Below are positions 52,728 through 62,800 of a stretch of DNA of 64,000 nucleotides, piece by piece. The notes beneath the pieces are model-generated. The model did no database searches, had not been told where the DNA came from, and saw only the letters and a list, made by a program, of their open reading frames with translations. The stretch covers positions 3,534,001-3,598,000 of the forward strand of contig NZ_CP051204.2 of NCBI RefSeq assembly GCF_012516375.2. Reading direction: 5' to 3'. This stretch comes from Chitinophaga oryzae. Lineage in GTDB: Bacteria; Bacteroidota; Bacteroidia; Chitinophagales; Chitinophagaceae. Every line of letters starts with the position of its first letter. The first letter of the stretch is position 1. A program made the position numbers and the translations under genes.

Positions 52728-53621
52728 ATGACAAGGGAAGAGTTGGTTAACCTGGAACGCCTGATGAACTATATCTCCTGGCATTTCCTCCGTAAAAAAG
52801 AATGGAAAGACGTCTCCAAAACAGAGTGGGCGCATGTGGCCGGTGAATTTAACGCGCTGCTGGACAAACAGCGGAAGAAGAAAAAAGCGGCGGCTGCCCC
52901 GCTGTCTTTCGGCGACAACTATTTCTACGAACACCTGATCATCAAAAAACTGAAACCGTGGAAAAACCGGACTGCCGCGGCCGCTATCAGCAGCCCCAAC
53001 TTCTCCAGGTTAAACACCATCGCTAACGCGCTGGGGTACACGAATTACATCGATTTTATCAATACCGCCACGGAAGGATTTCCTTTCCATGAACTGAAGA
53101 TCAATATACCGCTGGCGCCGGTCAACCATAAGCTGCTGGAGCACCTGGTAGGTTACTGGTACTGCTACAACCGCAATCTGCCGATGCGTGACCAGGAAGA
53201 GGGCGACCGCATCTGGCGCTCTTCGCTTGAGATATACCGCTCCGGGGATGAATACCTGGTGGAGCGGACCGGCCGGGATAACCACATGTATTACGGCAAA
53301 ATCACTTCGTTCGCCAATTACCTCTTTATCATCATGAACAGTACTACTTTCATCCGGCAGCGCCATTTTGTAGGCCGGCTGAAAGACGTGGAGGATAAAA
53401 TGAAACGCCCCGGTTTCCAGGTCAATGAACTTTCGTTTATCAGTACCTGCGTTAGTTTCACGGAAGAACCCATAGCGCTCTACGAAATCTTCGATCGTGT
53501 GCCACATGCCCGTAACTTTGAAAAAATGTCTATTGACCTGCCGTTTGATAGTCCGCTGTTACCCCCGCATATCATGACGCACCTGAAAGACGTACGCGAG
53601 AACCGTATCATGGAACACTAA
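52728..53621 (+). CDS. Hypothetical cytosolic protein, 297 residues
   Basis: Starts MTREELVNLERLMNYISWHF, followed by a basic patch (DKQRKKKKAAAA). The central part ISSPNFSRLNTIANALGYTN, then YIDFINTA, looks like a short helix-turn-helix-like element seen before effector domains. The rest (EHLVGYWYCYNRNLPMRDQE; WRSSLEIYRSGDEYLVERTG) is an unrecognised alpha/beta region. No signal peptide or membrane helix. I do not recognise the family; a DNA-linked sensing role is a guess. A large inverted repeat starts at its stop codon. Confidence 0.72.
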   Translation: MTREELVNLERLMNYISWHFLRKKEWKDVSKTEWAHVAGEFNALLDKQRKKKKAAAAPLSFGDNYFYEHLIIKKLKPWKNRTAAAAISSPNFSRLNTIANALGYTNYIDFINTATEGFPFHELKINIPLAPVNHKLLEHLVGYWYCYNRNLPMRDQEEGDRIWRSSLEIYRSGDEYLVERTGRDNHMYYGKITSFANYLFIIMNSTTFIRQRHFVGRLKDVEDKMKRPGFQVNELSFISTCVSFTEEPIALYEIFDRVPHARNFEKMSIDLPFDSPLLPPHIMTHLKDVRENRIMEH

Positions 53622-53724
53622 GGCAATTACGAATTACGAATTGAGGGTCCCTTATCAGAGCGGTTATTTAATAACCTTTCCAAAAAGGGACCCTCAATTC
53701 GTAATTCGTAATTCGTAATTGCCT
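53621..53724. repeat. Large inverted repeat with ACGAATT units
   Basis: The left arm (53621-53653) and right arm (53685-53724) are reverse complements, except that the 7-base unit ACGAATT occurs twice on the left and three times on the right. The 31-base loop contains a second hairpin (GGTTATT/AATAACC). The repeat begins on the last base of the stop codon at 53621. It looks like a small mobile or REP-like intergenic element. Confidence 0.85.
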
Positions 53725-53759
53725 GTGTCCGGAAATGGACAGGGCCTGTTTTAAAATCG

Positions 53760-53767
53760 TACATTTA
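53760..53767 (+). promoter_or_regulatory. Possible -7 element of the permease gene
   Basis: TACATTTA, one base from TAnnTTTG, about 90 bases before the ATG. The same octamer occurs before the hemolysin III gene. Weak evidence. Confidence 0.35.
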
Positions 53768-53857
53768 TCTTGAAGCAGGAAAATCAACTGTTTGATTTTC
53801 AGTATATTGAAATGTGGCATTGTCTTTTTACTGCAAGGGCAAACATCCAACTGTTCA

Positions 53858-56278
53858 ATGATCAGGAACTACTTTAAAATCGCTGTCAGGAACCTTGTAC
53901 GCAGCAAGGGATATGCTGCTATTAACATTTTCGGTCTTGCTGTGGCATTGGCTACCTGTTTGCTGATCACGCTTTTTGTGATGGATGAACTGAGCTACGA
54001 CCGGTACAATCGTAAGGCGGACCGTATTTACCGGGTGAATGCGGATTTCCTTGTCAACGGTAACGCTTTCCGGGAAAGGTATACGCCGGCGCAGCTGGGC
54101 GCTACCATGATGAAAGACTTCCCGGGCATCGAAAATTATGTGCGGTTCCGTGGTTTTGGCGATCGTTCCGTCCTGATCAAAAAAGGAAACGAAACATTGA
54201 TGGAACATAATGCCGGGTTCGCGGACTCCACCCTGTTTGAGGTGTTTACCCTGCCCATGCTTGCCGGCGACCCTAAAACAGCGCTTACCAAACCATATAC
54301 GATGGTCATCTCAGAAAAGATGGCCGGAAAGTATTTCGGTAGTACCGCTGCTGCCGTGGGTAAAATAATGCATATCAACAATACGGACGATTATATGGTG
54401 ACCGGCGTCATGAAAGATATGCCGGCCGCTTCGCACATGCATTATGATTTTATCTGGTCCATGGCCAGCCTCGAAGATAGTCGTAATACAGCATGGATGG
54501 CCGATAATTACGATACCTACCTGCTGGTACGGCCAGGCGTCAACGAAGCTACGCTCCTCAGTCAGCTGAAAACGCTGACAAAAACCTATATGGATGGGCC
54601 GCTGAAAGCGATGATCGGCAGCAGTATCGACGAACTGGAACGCAGCAACGGCCATTTCCGGTATGATGTACTGCCGCTTACCAAAATCCACCTGTATTCT
54701 CCTTTCACCAACGAGGTGGAACCGGGCGGTAATATTCAGTATGTATATATATTCACGGTAGTAGCGGTGTTTATCCTGCTGATCGCCTGCGTCAATTTTA
54801 TGAATCTCTCTACGGCCCGCTCTGCCGGCCGTTCGAGGGAAGTCGGCGTGCGGAAGGCGCTGGGCTCTCAACGTTCCAACCTGATCACGCAGTTCCTTAC
54901 CGAGTCTATGCTGACGACAACGATCGCAGCATTGATAGCCGTGGCATTGGCGCTGCTGCTGTTGCCTTACCTCAACCAGGTCGCCGGTAAAGCGATTACG
55001 CCGGACATGCTGCTGAATAAGTGGTTATTGACCGGCATGCTGGCCACCGTTTTTGTGGTAGGACTGCTGGCGGGTAGTTACCCAGCCTTTTTCCTCTCTT
55101 CGTTTGAACCGGTGCAGGTGCTGAAAGGGAAGCTGGCGACAGGTTTCCGGGGTGGGTGGCTGCGCAACAGCCTTGTGGTGTTCCAGTTTTCCACGGCGGT
55201 GGTCCTGATCGTAGGCACACTGGTCATCTACAGCCAGTTGAGTTACATCCGCAATAAAAAGCTGGGCTACAGCCGTGAGCAGGTGGTGGTATTGAAAAAT
55301 ACACTGTCACTCTGGGTGCATGCCGAAGCCTTCAAGGAGGAGGTGCTGAAACTGCCGGGGGTGCAGGCAGGTACCATGACGGACGCCTTACCGGTATCCA
55401 CCATTATGAGTACCGCTATCTTCGCTAAAGATGCCGCAGCCAGCGCCGGGCAGGTAATGGGACTGTTTGAATGGAAGGTAGACGCGGATTATGTCAGCAC
55501 GCTGGGTATGCAGCTCGCGGGCGGCCGCAATTTCTCACCGTCCATTCCTTCCGACAGCAACGCGCTGCTGATCAATGAAACCGCCGCTAAGCTGCTGGGA
55601 TATACCGATCTGAATAACCGCTTCCTGTACGCCAATTATGAAGGCAATAAACCATTGCGTATTATCGGTATCGTAAAGGATTTTAACAGCGGTTCGCTGC
55701 GCACCAGGATACCGCCCATCGTTATGCGGCTGGCAAAGCGCCCCGATATGATGGCTTTCCGCATCCGTACCGCTGATATCCCCGCGCTGCTCAGTAAAAT
55801 GGAAGATAAGTACCACAGTGTGGCCGGCATGGAAGGCCAGCCTTTCCAGTACACTTTCCTCGACGACGATTTCAGTCGCCTCTATGCAGCCGACCAGCGT
55901 ACCGGTAAGATCTTTGTTTCCTTTACCTGCTTTGCCATCCTGATTTCCTGCCTCGGGTTGTTCGGGCTGGTGACCTACGCGGCGGAACAGCGGACCAAAG
56001 AGATCAGCATCCGGAAGGTGATGGGCGCCAGCGTGACCAGCATCGTGGCGTTATTGTCCCGTGACTTCCTGAAGCTGGTGGCGGTGGCTATCGTAGTGGC
56101 GTCGCCGTTGGCCTGGTGGATCATGGACCGCTGGCTGCAGGATTTTGCCTACCGTATCAGTATCGGATGGTGGGTGTTTGCCGCCACGGCGTTGCTGGCC
56201 GTCCTTATTACCATTGTCACTATCTGTCTGCAGGCGGTAAAGGCTGCGCGGGCTAATCCGGTAGTGGCGTTGCGTTAA
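53858..56278 (+). CDS. MacB/FtsX-type ABC transporter permease
   Basis: An 806-residue inner-membrane protein with two FtsX repeats. It begins MIRNYFKIAVRNLVRSKGYA with the first helix INIFGLAVALATCLLITLFV, then a large periplasmic MacB-PCD domain, three helices around YIFTVVAVFILLIACVNFMN, a second periplasmic domain, and a final three-helix set with KEISIRKVMGASVTSIVALL. This tandem layout is common in Bacteroidota. No ATPase gene is nearby, so the partner must be encoded elsewhere. The open frame extends upstream, but 53858 is the natural start. Confidence 0.92.
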   Translation: MIRNYFKIAVRNLVRSKGYAAINIFGLAVALATCLLITLFVMDELSYDRYNRKADRIYRVNADFLVNGNAFRERYTPAQLGATMMKDFPGIENYVRFRGFGDRSVLIKKGNETLMEHNAGFADSTLFEVFTLPMLAGDPKTALTKPYTMVISEKMAGKYFGSTAAAVGKIMHINNTDDYMVTGVMKDMPAASHMHYDFIWSMASLEDSRNTAWMADNYDTYLLVRPGVNEATLLSQLKTLTKTYMDGPLKAMIGSSIDELERSNGHFRYDVLPLTKIHLYSPFTNEVEPGGNIQYVYIFTVVAVFILLIACVNFMNLSTARSAGRSREVGVRKALGSQRSNLITQFLTESMLTTTIAALIAVALALLLLPYLNQVAGKAITPDMLLNKWLLTGMLATVFVVGLLAGSYPAFFLSSFEPVQVLKGKLATGFRGGWLRNSLVVFQFSTAVVLIVGTLVIYSQLSYIRNKKLGYSREQVVVLKNTLSLWVHAEAFKEEVLKLPGVQAGTMTDALPVSTIMSTAIFAKDAAASAGQVMGLFEWKVDADYVSTLGMQLAGGRNFSPSIPSDSNALLINETAAKLLGYTDLNNRFLYANYEGNKPLRIIGIVKDFNSGSLRTRIPPIVMRLAKRPDMMAFRIRTADIPALLSKMEDKYHSVAGMEGQPFQYTFLDDDFSRLYAADQRTGKIFVSFTCFAILISCLGLFGLVTYAAEQRTKEISIRKVMGASVTSIVALLSRDFLKLVAVAIVVASPLAWWIMDRWLQDFAYRISIGWWVFAATALLAVLITIVTICLQAVKAARANPVVALR

Positions 56279-56299
56279 TTCTTTTCGTATATTAAGGGT

Positions 56300-57343
56300 A
56301 TGATGTTTCGCTTATACCGATGGGCCGGTTGTCTGCTTTTGTTATGGCTGACAACCGGCCTGAACGCACAACCCGTAACCCCGGCGGATTATCACCTGAA
56401 CGCTTATACGCTGCACGATGCAGCGTTAGGGGATATCCGTTATTATGTCTCCAACGAAGGACTACAGACCAAAAAGCCGTTGCTCATATTGCTGGATGGC
56501 TCCAGTCATCTGCCACTGACGCTGCTGGTGAAGCAGCCGCGCCGGATGGAGGTGATGAACACCTTTGATCACGACCTGCTGAAGCTGGCCAACCGTTTCC
56601 ATGTGGTGATGATCAGTAAGCCGGGCGTCCCGTTCTGTGATACCATACAGGTGCAGCGGGATACCGTCACCATGGAAGATGTGGACCGGCTGTTGCCTAT
56701 GCCGTATATCTACCGGCATAAAGGCGGCCTCGAATGGCGTGCGGAAGCGGCTTCCCGGGTGATTGATGCGGTATGTGCGAAATTCCCGGTAGACGCCGGC
56801 CGTGTAGTGGTATATGGCTACTCGGAAGGAGCACAGGTAGCCCCCAAAGTGGCGGTGCTCAACAAAAGAGTGACCCATTGCGCGAGTGTCTTCGGCAGCG
56901 GCCTTAACCAGCTGTACGACTTCATCCACGATGCCCGCCTGGAGGCTGTAAAAGGCCATATCTCCTACGAAGCGGCCCAGCGGCGGATTGATTCGCTGCT
57001 CCGCCAGTTTGAAGATATCTACCGGCATCCGCAGGATACCCGGAAAGACTGGGAGGGCAACACTTACCAGCGCTGGGCCAGCTACGGCGCAGAGCCGCCC
57101 GTGCAGCAGTTTGCCCAACTCGATATCCCGCTGTTCGTGGTGGCGGGCATCCACGATACCAATTCCCCTGTATACAGCCTCGATTACCTGCCGCTGGAAT
57201 TCCTGCGCCTCGGTAAGAAAAACCTCACCTATAAAGTATACCCCGTGGACCATTTTTTCCGGAATACCGCCAACCCCCGCGATACGACGGACTATAAATC
57301 GCAAATGCTCACAGCCCTGCTGCAGTGGCTGAAAGTACGCTGA
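56300..57343 (+). CDS. Secreted esterase-like alpha/beta hydrolase
   Basis: A 347-residue protein with signal peptide (GCLLLLWLTTGLNAQ). The nucleophile elbow VVVYGYSEGAQV places Ser175; the late YPVDHFFRNT supplies a candidate His, and VVAGIHDTNSPVY a candidate acid. The LLILLDGSSH strand is typical of the fold. It follows the permease by 21 bases and may share its mRNA. Substrate unknown. Confidence 0.82.
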   Translation: MMFRLYRWAGCLLLLWLTTGLNAQPVTPADYHLNAYTLHDAALGDIRYYVSNEGLQTKKPLLILLDGSSHLPLTLLVKQPRRMEVMNTFDHDLLKLANRFHVVMISKPGVPFCDTIQVQRDTVTMEDVDRLLPMPYIYRHKGGLEWRAEAASRVIDAVCAKFPVDAGRVVVYGYSEGAQVAPKVAVLNKRVTHCASVFGSGLNQLYDFIHDARLEAVKGHISYEAAQRRIDSLLRQFEDIYRHPQDTRKDWEGNTYQRWASYGAEPPVQQFAQLDIPLFVVAGIHDTNSPVYSLDYLPLEFLRLGKKNLTYKVYPVDHFFRNTANPRDTTDYKSQMLTALLQWLKVR

Positions 57344-57394
57344 TCAGCAGGAGCCTTCCTGTCTCCCGAAAAAAAATCTATAGGGGAAAAGTAT

Positions 57395-57418
57395 AAATAA
57401 GCGAACATTCACTTATTT
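57395..57418. promoter_or_regulatory. Palindromic operator of TetR gene 2
   Basis: AAATAAGCGAA-CA-TTCACTTATTT: 11-bp arms with a single mismatch. It overlaps the -7 element TATTTTTG (57414-57421), so bound repressor would block polymerase. The core resembles known TetR-family operators. Confidence 0.75.
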
Positions 57419-57421
57419 TTG
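57414..57421 (+). promoter_or_regulatory. -7 promoter element of the TetR-MFS operon
   Basis: TATTTTTG matches TAnnTTTG and lies 29 bases before the ATG at 57450, overlapped by the palindrome at 57395-57418. Confidence 0.65.
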
Positions 57422-57449
57422 TATCCTCAAACGTTTGTAGAAAAAAATC

Positions 57450-58040
57450 ATGCGGACCCGGAACACGGAAAAAATGGAGCTCGTCAGACAGATGACGATG
57501 CAGATGGTAGCGGCCAATGGTATAGAAAACTTTTCGGTCAACAGTCTGGCAAAGGCCTGCGGTATCTCCGTCGCCACTTTGTATATTTACTACAAGGACA
57601 AAGACGATCTGATCACACAGGTGGCCATAGAAGAGGGAAACCGGCTGACGAGTGCTATTTTAAAGGACTTCGATCCGGACCAGTCTTTTGAAACAGGCCT
57701 GTGGCAGCAATGGAAGAGCAGGTCGCAATACCTGATGGCCAACCCGCTGTCTTCGTCGTTCATCGAGAGAATACACATGTCCAGCTATGGTGAAAAAGTA
57801 GGAGCGGCCATCAGCTCGATGTTCCACGATAGTATGCACCGTTTTGTGGCGGGGGCCGTAAAAAGAAAAGAACTCGTCCCGTTGCCGGTGGAAGCCTGGT
57901 GGTCGGTAGCGTTTGCGCCGTTGTACAACCTGTTGCGTTTTCACCACCAGGGACGCAGCTTTGCTAAAAAACCTTTTAAACTGACGGACGAATTGCTCCG
58001 TCAAACATTTGATGTCGTTGTAAAAGCTTTAAAACCTTAA
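57450..58040 (+). CDS. TetR/AcrR family regulator of the MFS transporter
   Basis: A 196-residue regulator. HTH: VRQMTMQMVAANGIENFSVN followed by SLAKACGISVATLYIYYKDK. The C-terminal ligand domain has EAWWSVAFAPLYNLLRFHHQ. It is followed 29 bases later by the MFS gene, the standard drug-efflux arrangement, and a strong palindrome covers its promoter. The inducer is presumably a substrate of the transporter. Confidence 0.9.
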   Translation: MRTRNTEKMELVRQMTMQMVAANGIENFSVNSLAKACGISVATLYIYYKDKDDLITQVAIEEGNRLTSAILKDFDPDQSFETGLWQQWKSRSQYLMANPLSSSFIERIHMSSYGEKVGAAISSMFHDSMHRFVAGAVKRKELVPLPVEAWWSVAFAPLYNLLRFHHQGRSFAKKPFKLTDELLRQTFDVVVKALKP

Positions 58041-58069
58041 TCAGCCCTTATTTTCAATTATTGATCCAC

Positions 58070-59307
58070 ATGCAAAAAGATACCACTAAGGTGCCCTTTA
58101 CAGGGTATCAGAAATTTGTCGTGCTGATACTGGCGCTTACCCAGTTTACCGTCATCCTCGATTTTATGATCATGTCGCCGATGGGTGACCTGCTCATGAA
58201 ATCCATGGACCTCCATCCCAGTCAATTCGGGCTGGCGGTGTCCGCCTATGCCTTCAGCGCCGGGGCTTCCGGCCTGCTGACAGCAGGATTCGCCGACCGC
58301 TTCGACCGTAAAAAGCTGCTTACCTTTTTTTACAGCGGCTTTATCCTGGGTACCATTTTCTGCGGCCTGGCGCATACCTATCCGCTGCTGGTAGCAGCGC
58401 GTATCATCACCGGACTTTTCGGTGGTGTGATCGCTTCTATTTCGATGGCCATCGTTACTGACCTGTTTGACATTCATCATCGGGGCGGGTGATGGGCTAC
58501 CTGATGATGGGCTTCGGCGCCAGCCAGGTGCTGGGCGTGCCTATCGGCCTCTTCTTCGCCAACCGCTACGGATGGTGGATGCCTTTCCTGCTGGTGGCCG
58601 GCTTCGCCATGCTGGTAATGGTATTGATACAGGTAAAATTAAGACCTGTGAACCAGCACCTGCAAATGCAGCGAAACAAATCTCCCCTGGCACACTTATG
58701 GAAAACCTTTGCCAACAAACAGTACAGGATGGGGTATACCGCTACTGCACTGGTATCCATCGGTGGTTTTTTGATGATGCCTTTCGGCAGCGCGTTCGCA
58801 GTCAATAATCTCGGCCTCACCAATGAACAACTGCCTTTCCTGTTCATGGTGTCCGGCATCGTAGCACTGGTCATACTTCCGCTTATTGGTAAACTGGCAG
58901 ACCGCATCGATAAATTTAAACTGTTTGCTATGGGCGCCATCTGGATGATCATCATCGCGCTCGTTTATACAAAGCTGGGCCCTACGCCGCTCGTGATCGT
59001 AATTACCTGGAACGTGCTGCTGATGATAGGTATCCTTGGCCGTAGTATTCCAAGCAATGCGCTCATCAGCGCCGTACCAAACATGGAAGACAGAGGCGCT
59101 TTCATGAGTATCAACTCTTCCTTGCAACAAATTGCAGGCGGAGTTGCAGCTGCGATTGCAGGTATGATTGTCGTACAGAAAGATAAAAACAGTCCGCTGG
59201 AGCATTATGACATCGTAGGGTACCTGATGACAGTATTGACCATGTTCAGTATCTGGATGGTCTACCGCGTGAGTGAAATGATCAAGGCCAGAATGCAACT
59301 AAGTTGA
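58070..59307 (+). pseudogene. MFS transporter, broken by a one-base frameshift
   Basis: The first frame (ATG 58070) encodes helices 1-5 of a DHA1-type MFS protein (FVVLILALTQFTVILDFMIM; motif A GFADRFDRKKL) and stops at 58492 after HHRGG. The other frame continues without loss: RVMGYLMMGFGASQVLGVPI, then the remaining helices to IKARMQLS. One base is missing within 58481-58489 (CGGGGCGGG; expected HHRGRVMGY). The joined protein would be ~412 residues, normal for MFS. The gene is probably intact in function if the shift is an assembly error; otherwise the operon is disabled. The TTG at 58061 is a less likely start. Confidence 0.82.
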
Positions 59308-59310
59308 CTT

Positions 59311-59400
59311 ATTTGGTTATTGGGATATTTGGTTATTGGGATATTTGGTTATTTGGGTATTAAGTGGGCGTGACCTGTCTTTAACCCAATAACCAAATAT
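59311..59400. repeat. 16-base tandem repeat with facing inverted copy
   Basis: ATTTGGTTATTGGGAT occurs twice in tandem (59311-59326, 59327-59342), with a third slightly altered copy from 59343. A reverse-complement copy lies at 59385-59398 (CCCAATAACCAAAT), so the block can fold into a hairpin. It starts four bases after the MFS stop. Confidence 0.85.
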
Positions 59401-59404
59401 CTGA

Positions 59405-59496
59405 ATACCCCCAATTCCAACACCAATCCCAATCGCAACCCAAAACCCCCAAATCCCAAAATCCCCAAATCCCAAAATCCCAAAATCCCAAAATGA
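59405..59496. repeat. Telomere-like C-rich repeat (G-rich on the minus strand)
   Basis: About ten runs of three to five C are separated by short A/T spacers, mostly CCCAAAAT units. The minus strand reads GGGATTTT repeated, with potential to form G-quadruplexes. No coding potential is seen. From here to 59825 the sequence is gene-free and AT-rich, and I see no clear promoter or RNA there. Confidence 0.8.
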
Positions 59497-59825
59497 ATTA
59501 ATAATCTGGTAACACCATTCTTTATTAAATCCTGTTTCCCCTTTCTAGTTTTACAAAATCAATTTTATTACAAACCTGCTTATCAATGAAGAAAGTCACT
59601 GCGGTCAGTTCGCACTCGCATGGTGGATCTTTATGTACATCATCCTTTGGGCAATCGATAGAAAAACTTATTTTTATAAACATCTTTATCAACCGAAAAG
59701 CCTTACAGATGTACGATTCCACGAACTAATCACTGAAACGCACGTCATTTGAATTTCTTCACGGGCATCCGCATGCCCGGTCATCAATCATCATTTTCAC
59801 ACAGCCTAAATTAAAGCGCACTTTT

Positions 59826-62800
59826 ATGAACAAATTTTATTTCAGTAGCCAGCTGCTGAATTTTTACGTAAAGGTTTTCTGTGCTTTTACGTGCATGGTC
59901 ATATGCATCTGCCTCTTGTCACACGATGCGCAAGCCCAGGGAAAATTCAGTGTCCAGGGTAAGATCACAGACGAAAAGAAACAACCGCTTCCCGGCGTCA
60001 GCGTCTCTGAAGCCGGCACTAAAACAGGAGTCGTGACGGACGTCGACGGCTTGTACAAACTCGAAGTGAGCAGCCCCAATGCCACGCTGCACATCGCTTT
60101 CCTCGGATACGACAGCAAAGATGTAACGGTAGGCGGACAACAGACCATTAATATATCGCTCACGCCTCAACTCCGTCAGCTCAATGATGTCGTTATCACC
60201 GGTTACGGTAAAACCAGCAAAAAAAATGTGGTAGGCTCCATCTCTTCCGTCAGCGCCGGTGAATTCACACAAGGCGTTATCGCCAACCCTTCCATGCTGC
60301 TGCAGGGAAAGGTGCCCGGCCTCACGGTAACAAAAAGCGGGAATCCTAACCAATCGCCAACGGTGATCCTGAGAGGCCCTTCTACCTTACGCTCCGGTGC
60401 GCAGGAGCCATTTTATGTTATCGATGGCGTGCCCGGTGCACCTATCGACCTCGTGGCGCCGGATGATATCGCCACCATAGACGTACTGAAAGATGGTGCC
60501 TCTACCGCTATCTATGGCGCCAGAGCGGCGAACGGCGTCATCATGATCACCACCCGCCGCCCTAAAGCTGACCAGCTCCGCATAGCCTACAACGCATACG
60601 TAGGCGTGGAGAAAGTAGCCAAACGGCTCGAAGTGCTCACCGGCGACGAACTCCGTAAATACCTCGCTGACAACGGGCAGGTGCTGGCGCCCATCAACAA
60701 CGATACCATCCCGGGTACGCAACAGCTGGTGAATACCGACTGGCAGGACGAAGTACAACGTACCGGCGTATCACAGAACCATAACCTCTCCATCATGGGC
60801 GGCTCCAAAGCCACCAATTATGGTTTTAGCGTCAACTATCTTGACAATCCCGGTATCATCAAAGGCTCTTCGCTCAACCGCCTGAGTATACGCGCCAACG
60901 TTGGCCAGCGTGCTTTCAACGACCGGCTGCGTCTCGATTTCTCCGTGTTCAACTCCTCCACCAAACAGGATAACGTGCCGGACGCAGTATTGTATAATAT
61001 GCTCAACTACCTGCCTACGGTATCGGTTACACGCCCCGACGGCAGCTTTACGGAAGACTATGCCGGTAATATCCGCGGCAGTAACAACCCGGTAGCGCTC
61101 ATCGCCAACAATAAAGACCAGACCAAATCTTCCCGCTTCCTGGCTACCGGCCTCGCAGAAGTGAAGATCCTTCCCGGCCTTACCTATACCGCCAGCCTCA
61201 CCACGCAACGGGAACAGTTCAACCGTAACGTATACTACAACAGCCTCTCCGTGCTCGCCAAAGGTAACGGCGGAAAAGCCAACCGTATATCGTGGGCGAA
61301 TACACGAAATATCATCGAATCTTATTTTAACTACGATAAAACCTTCGGCAAACACAACTTCAAAGTGCTGGCAGGGTACTCCTGGCAGGAAGACCGCAGC
61401 GGCGACGGCTTTGGCGTTACCACGCAGGGCTTCGGCAGCGATGCGCTCTCCTGGAACAACCTCGCGCTCAGCAATCCGCCCGCCGGTACCATCGTATTCG
61501 ATAACTCCGCCCAAACCACCCTTACCACGCTGCGCCTCATTTCCTACTACGGCAGGATCAATTACCAGTACGCGGACAAATACTACGTACAGGCCTCCCT
61601 GCGTAATGACGGCTCTTCCGCTTTTGGTAAAAACAACCGCTGGGGCTATTTCCCCGCTGCCTCCGTGGGATGGCGTATCAGCCAGGAATCATTCCTGAAA
61701 ACAGTACGCGCGCTGGACGACCTGAAACTCCGCGTCAGCTACGGTATCTCCGGTAACTCCCTCGGCTTCGATCCGCTCACCGCGCAACTGCAGTACAGCA
61801 CCGTGGGCCGCTACTATGATAACGGTCAGCTGATCAACGCCATCGCGCCGGTACAAAACGCCAACCCTGACCTGAAGTGGGAACGTACCGCCATGTTCAA
61901 CGCGGGGATAGACTTCACCCTGCTGAAAGGACGACTGAGCGGCGCCATCGACTATTACGACAAACAGACGTCTGACCTTATCTGGAACTATCCCGTGTCC
62001 ACCACGCAATACATCGCCACCACCTTGCTGGCCAACGTAGGTAAAGTGAGCAACAAAGGGATTGAAGTGGTGCTGAATGCAGACGTGGTCAGGGGCAAAA
62101 ATTTCACCTGGAGGACCACCATCAACGCTTCCCATAATACCAACAAAATCAGCTCCCTGGCCAACGATCAGTTTACCCTGAAAGACATCCCGACCGCTAT
62201 CCTCGGTGGTAAAGGACAGTCGGGCAACTGGAGCCAGAAGATACTTGAAGGACAGCCTATCGGCACTTTCACGCTGTTCCACTATCTCGGTAAAGACAAA
62301 GACGGTATCTCCACCTACCAGAAAGCAGATGGCACGGTGACCACTTCTCCCAGCACTGCCGACCTGATGGTGGCCGGATCTGCGCAACCGAAAATCAACT
62401 ATGGATGGAGCAACACGTTCCTGTATAAAGGCTTTGACCTGACGGTCTTCATCCGCGGCGTGGCAGGCAACAAAATCCTGAACGCTACGCTGGCTGCCAT
62501 TAATACGCCTACCGACGCGAAGATGACCAATATCGCCAAATTCACGCTGGGAGAGTCCTACAACGATAAAAACTCGTTCCTCATCTCTGACCGCTTCCTG
62601 GAAAACGGTTCTTACCTGCGTATGGACAACCTCACGCTGGGCTACACCTTCAAAACAAAAAGCCAGTATATCCAGTCTATCCGTGTATACGGCAACGTTA
62701 ACAACGTGTTCACCATTACCAGCTACCGCGGTATAGATCCGGAAATCGACCTGGGCGGCCTTACGCCGGGCATCGACGTCCGTAACTACTATCCGAAAAC

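Noticed and set aside
58470..58500. Programmed frameshift in the MFS gene
   Set aside because: No slippery heptamer with downstream pseudoknot is evident, and MFS proteins are not known to use frameshifting; a missing base is simpler.
59405..59496. CRISPR array
   Set aside because: The repeats are short and of irregular period with no unique spacers of constant size, and no cas genes are present.
59525..59722. A 65-codon minus-strand frame in the gap before locus 3
   Set aside because: Low-complexity-flanked, no signal, no recognisable domain and no promoter; treated as chance.
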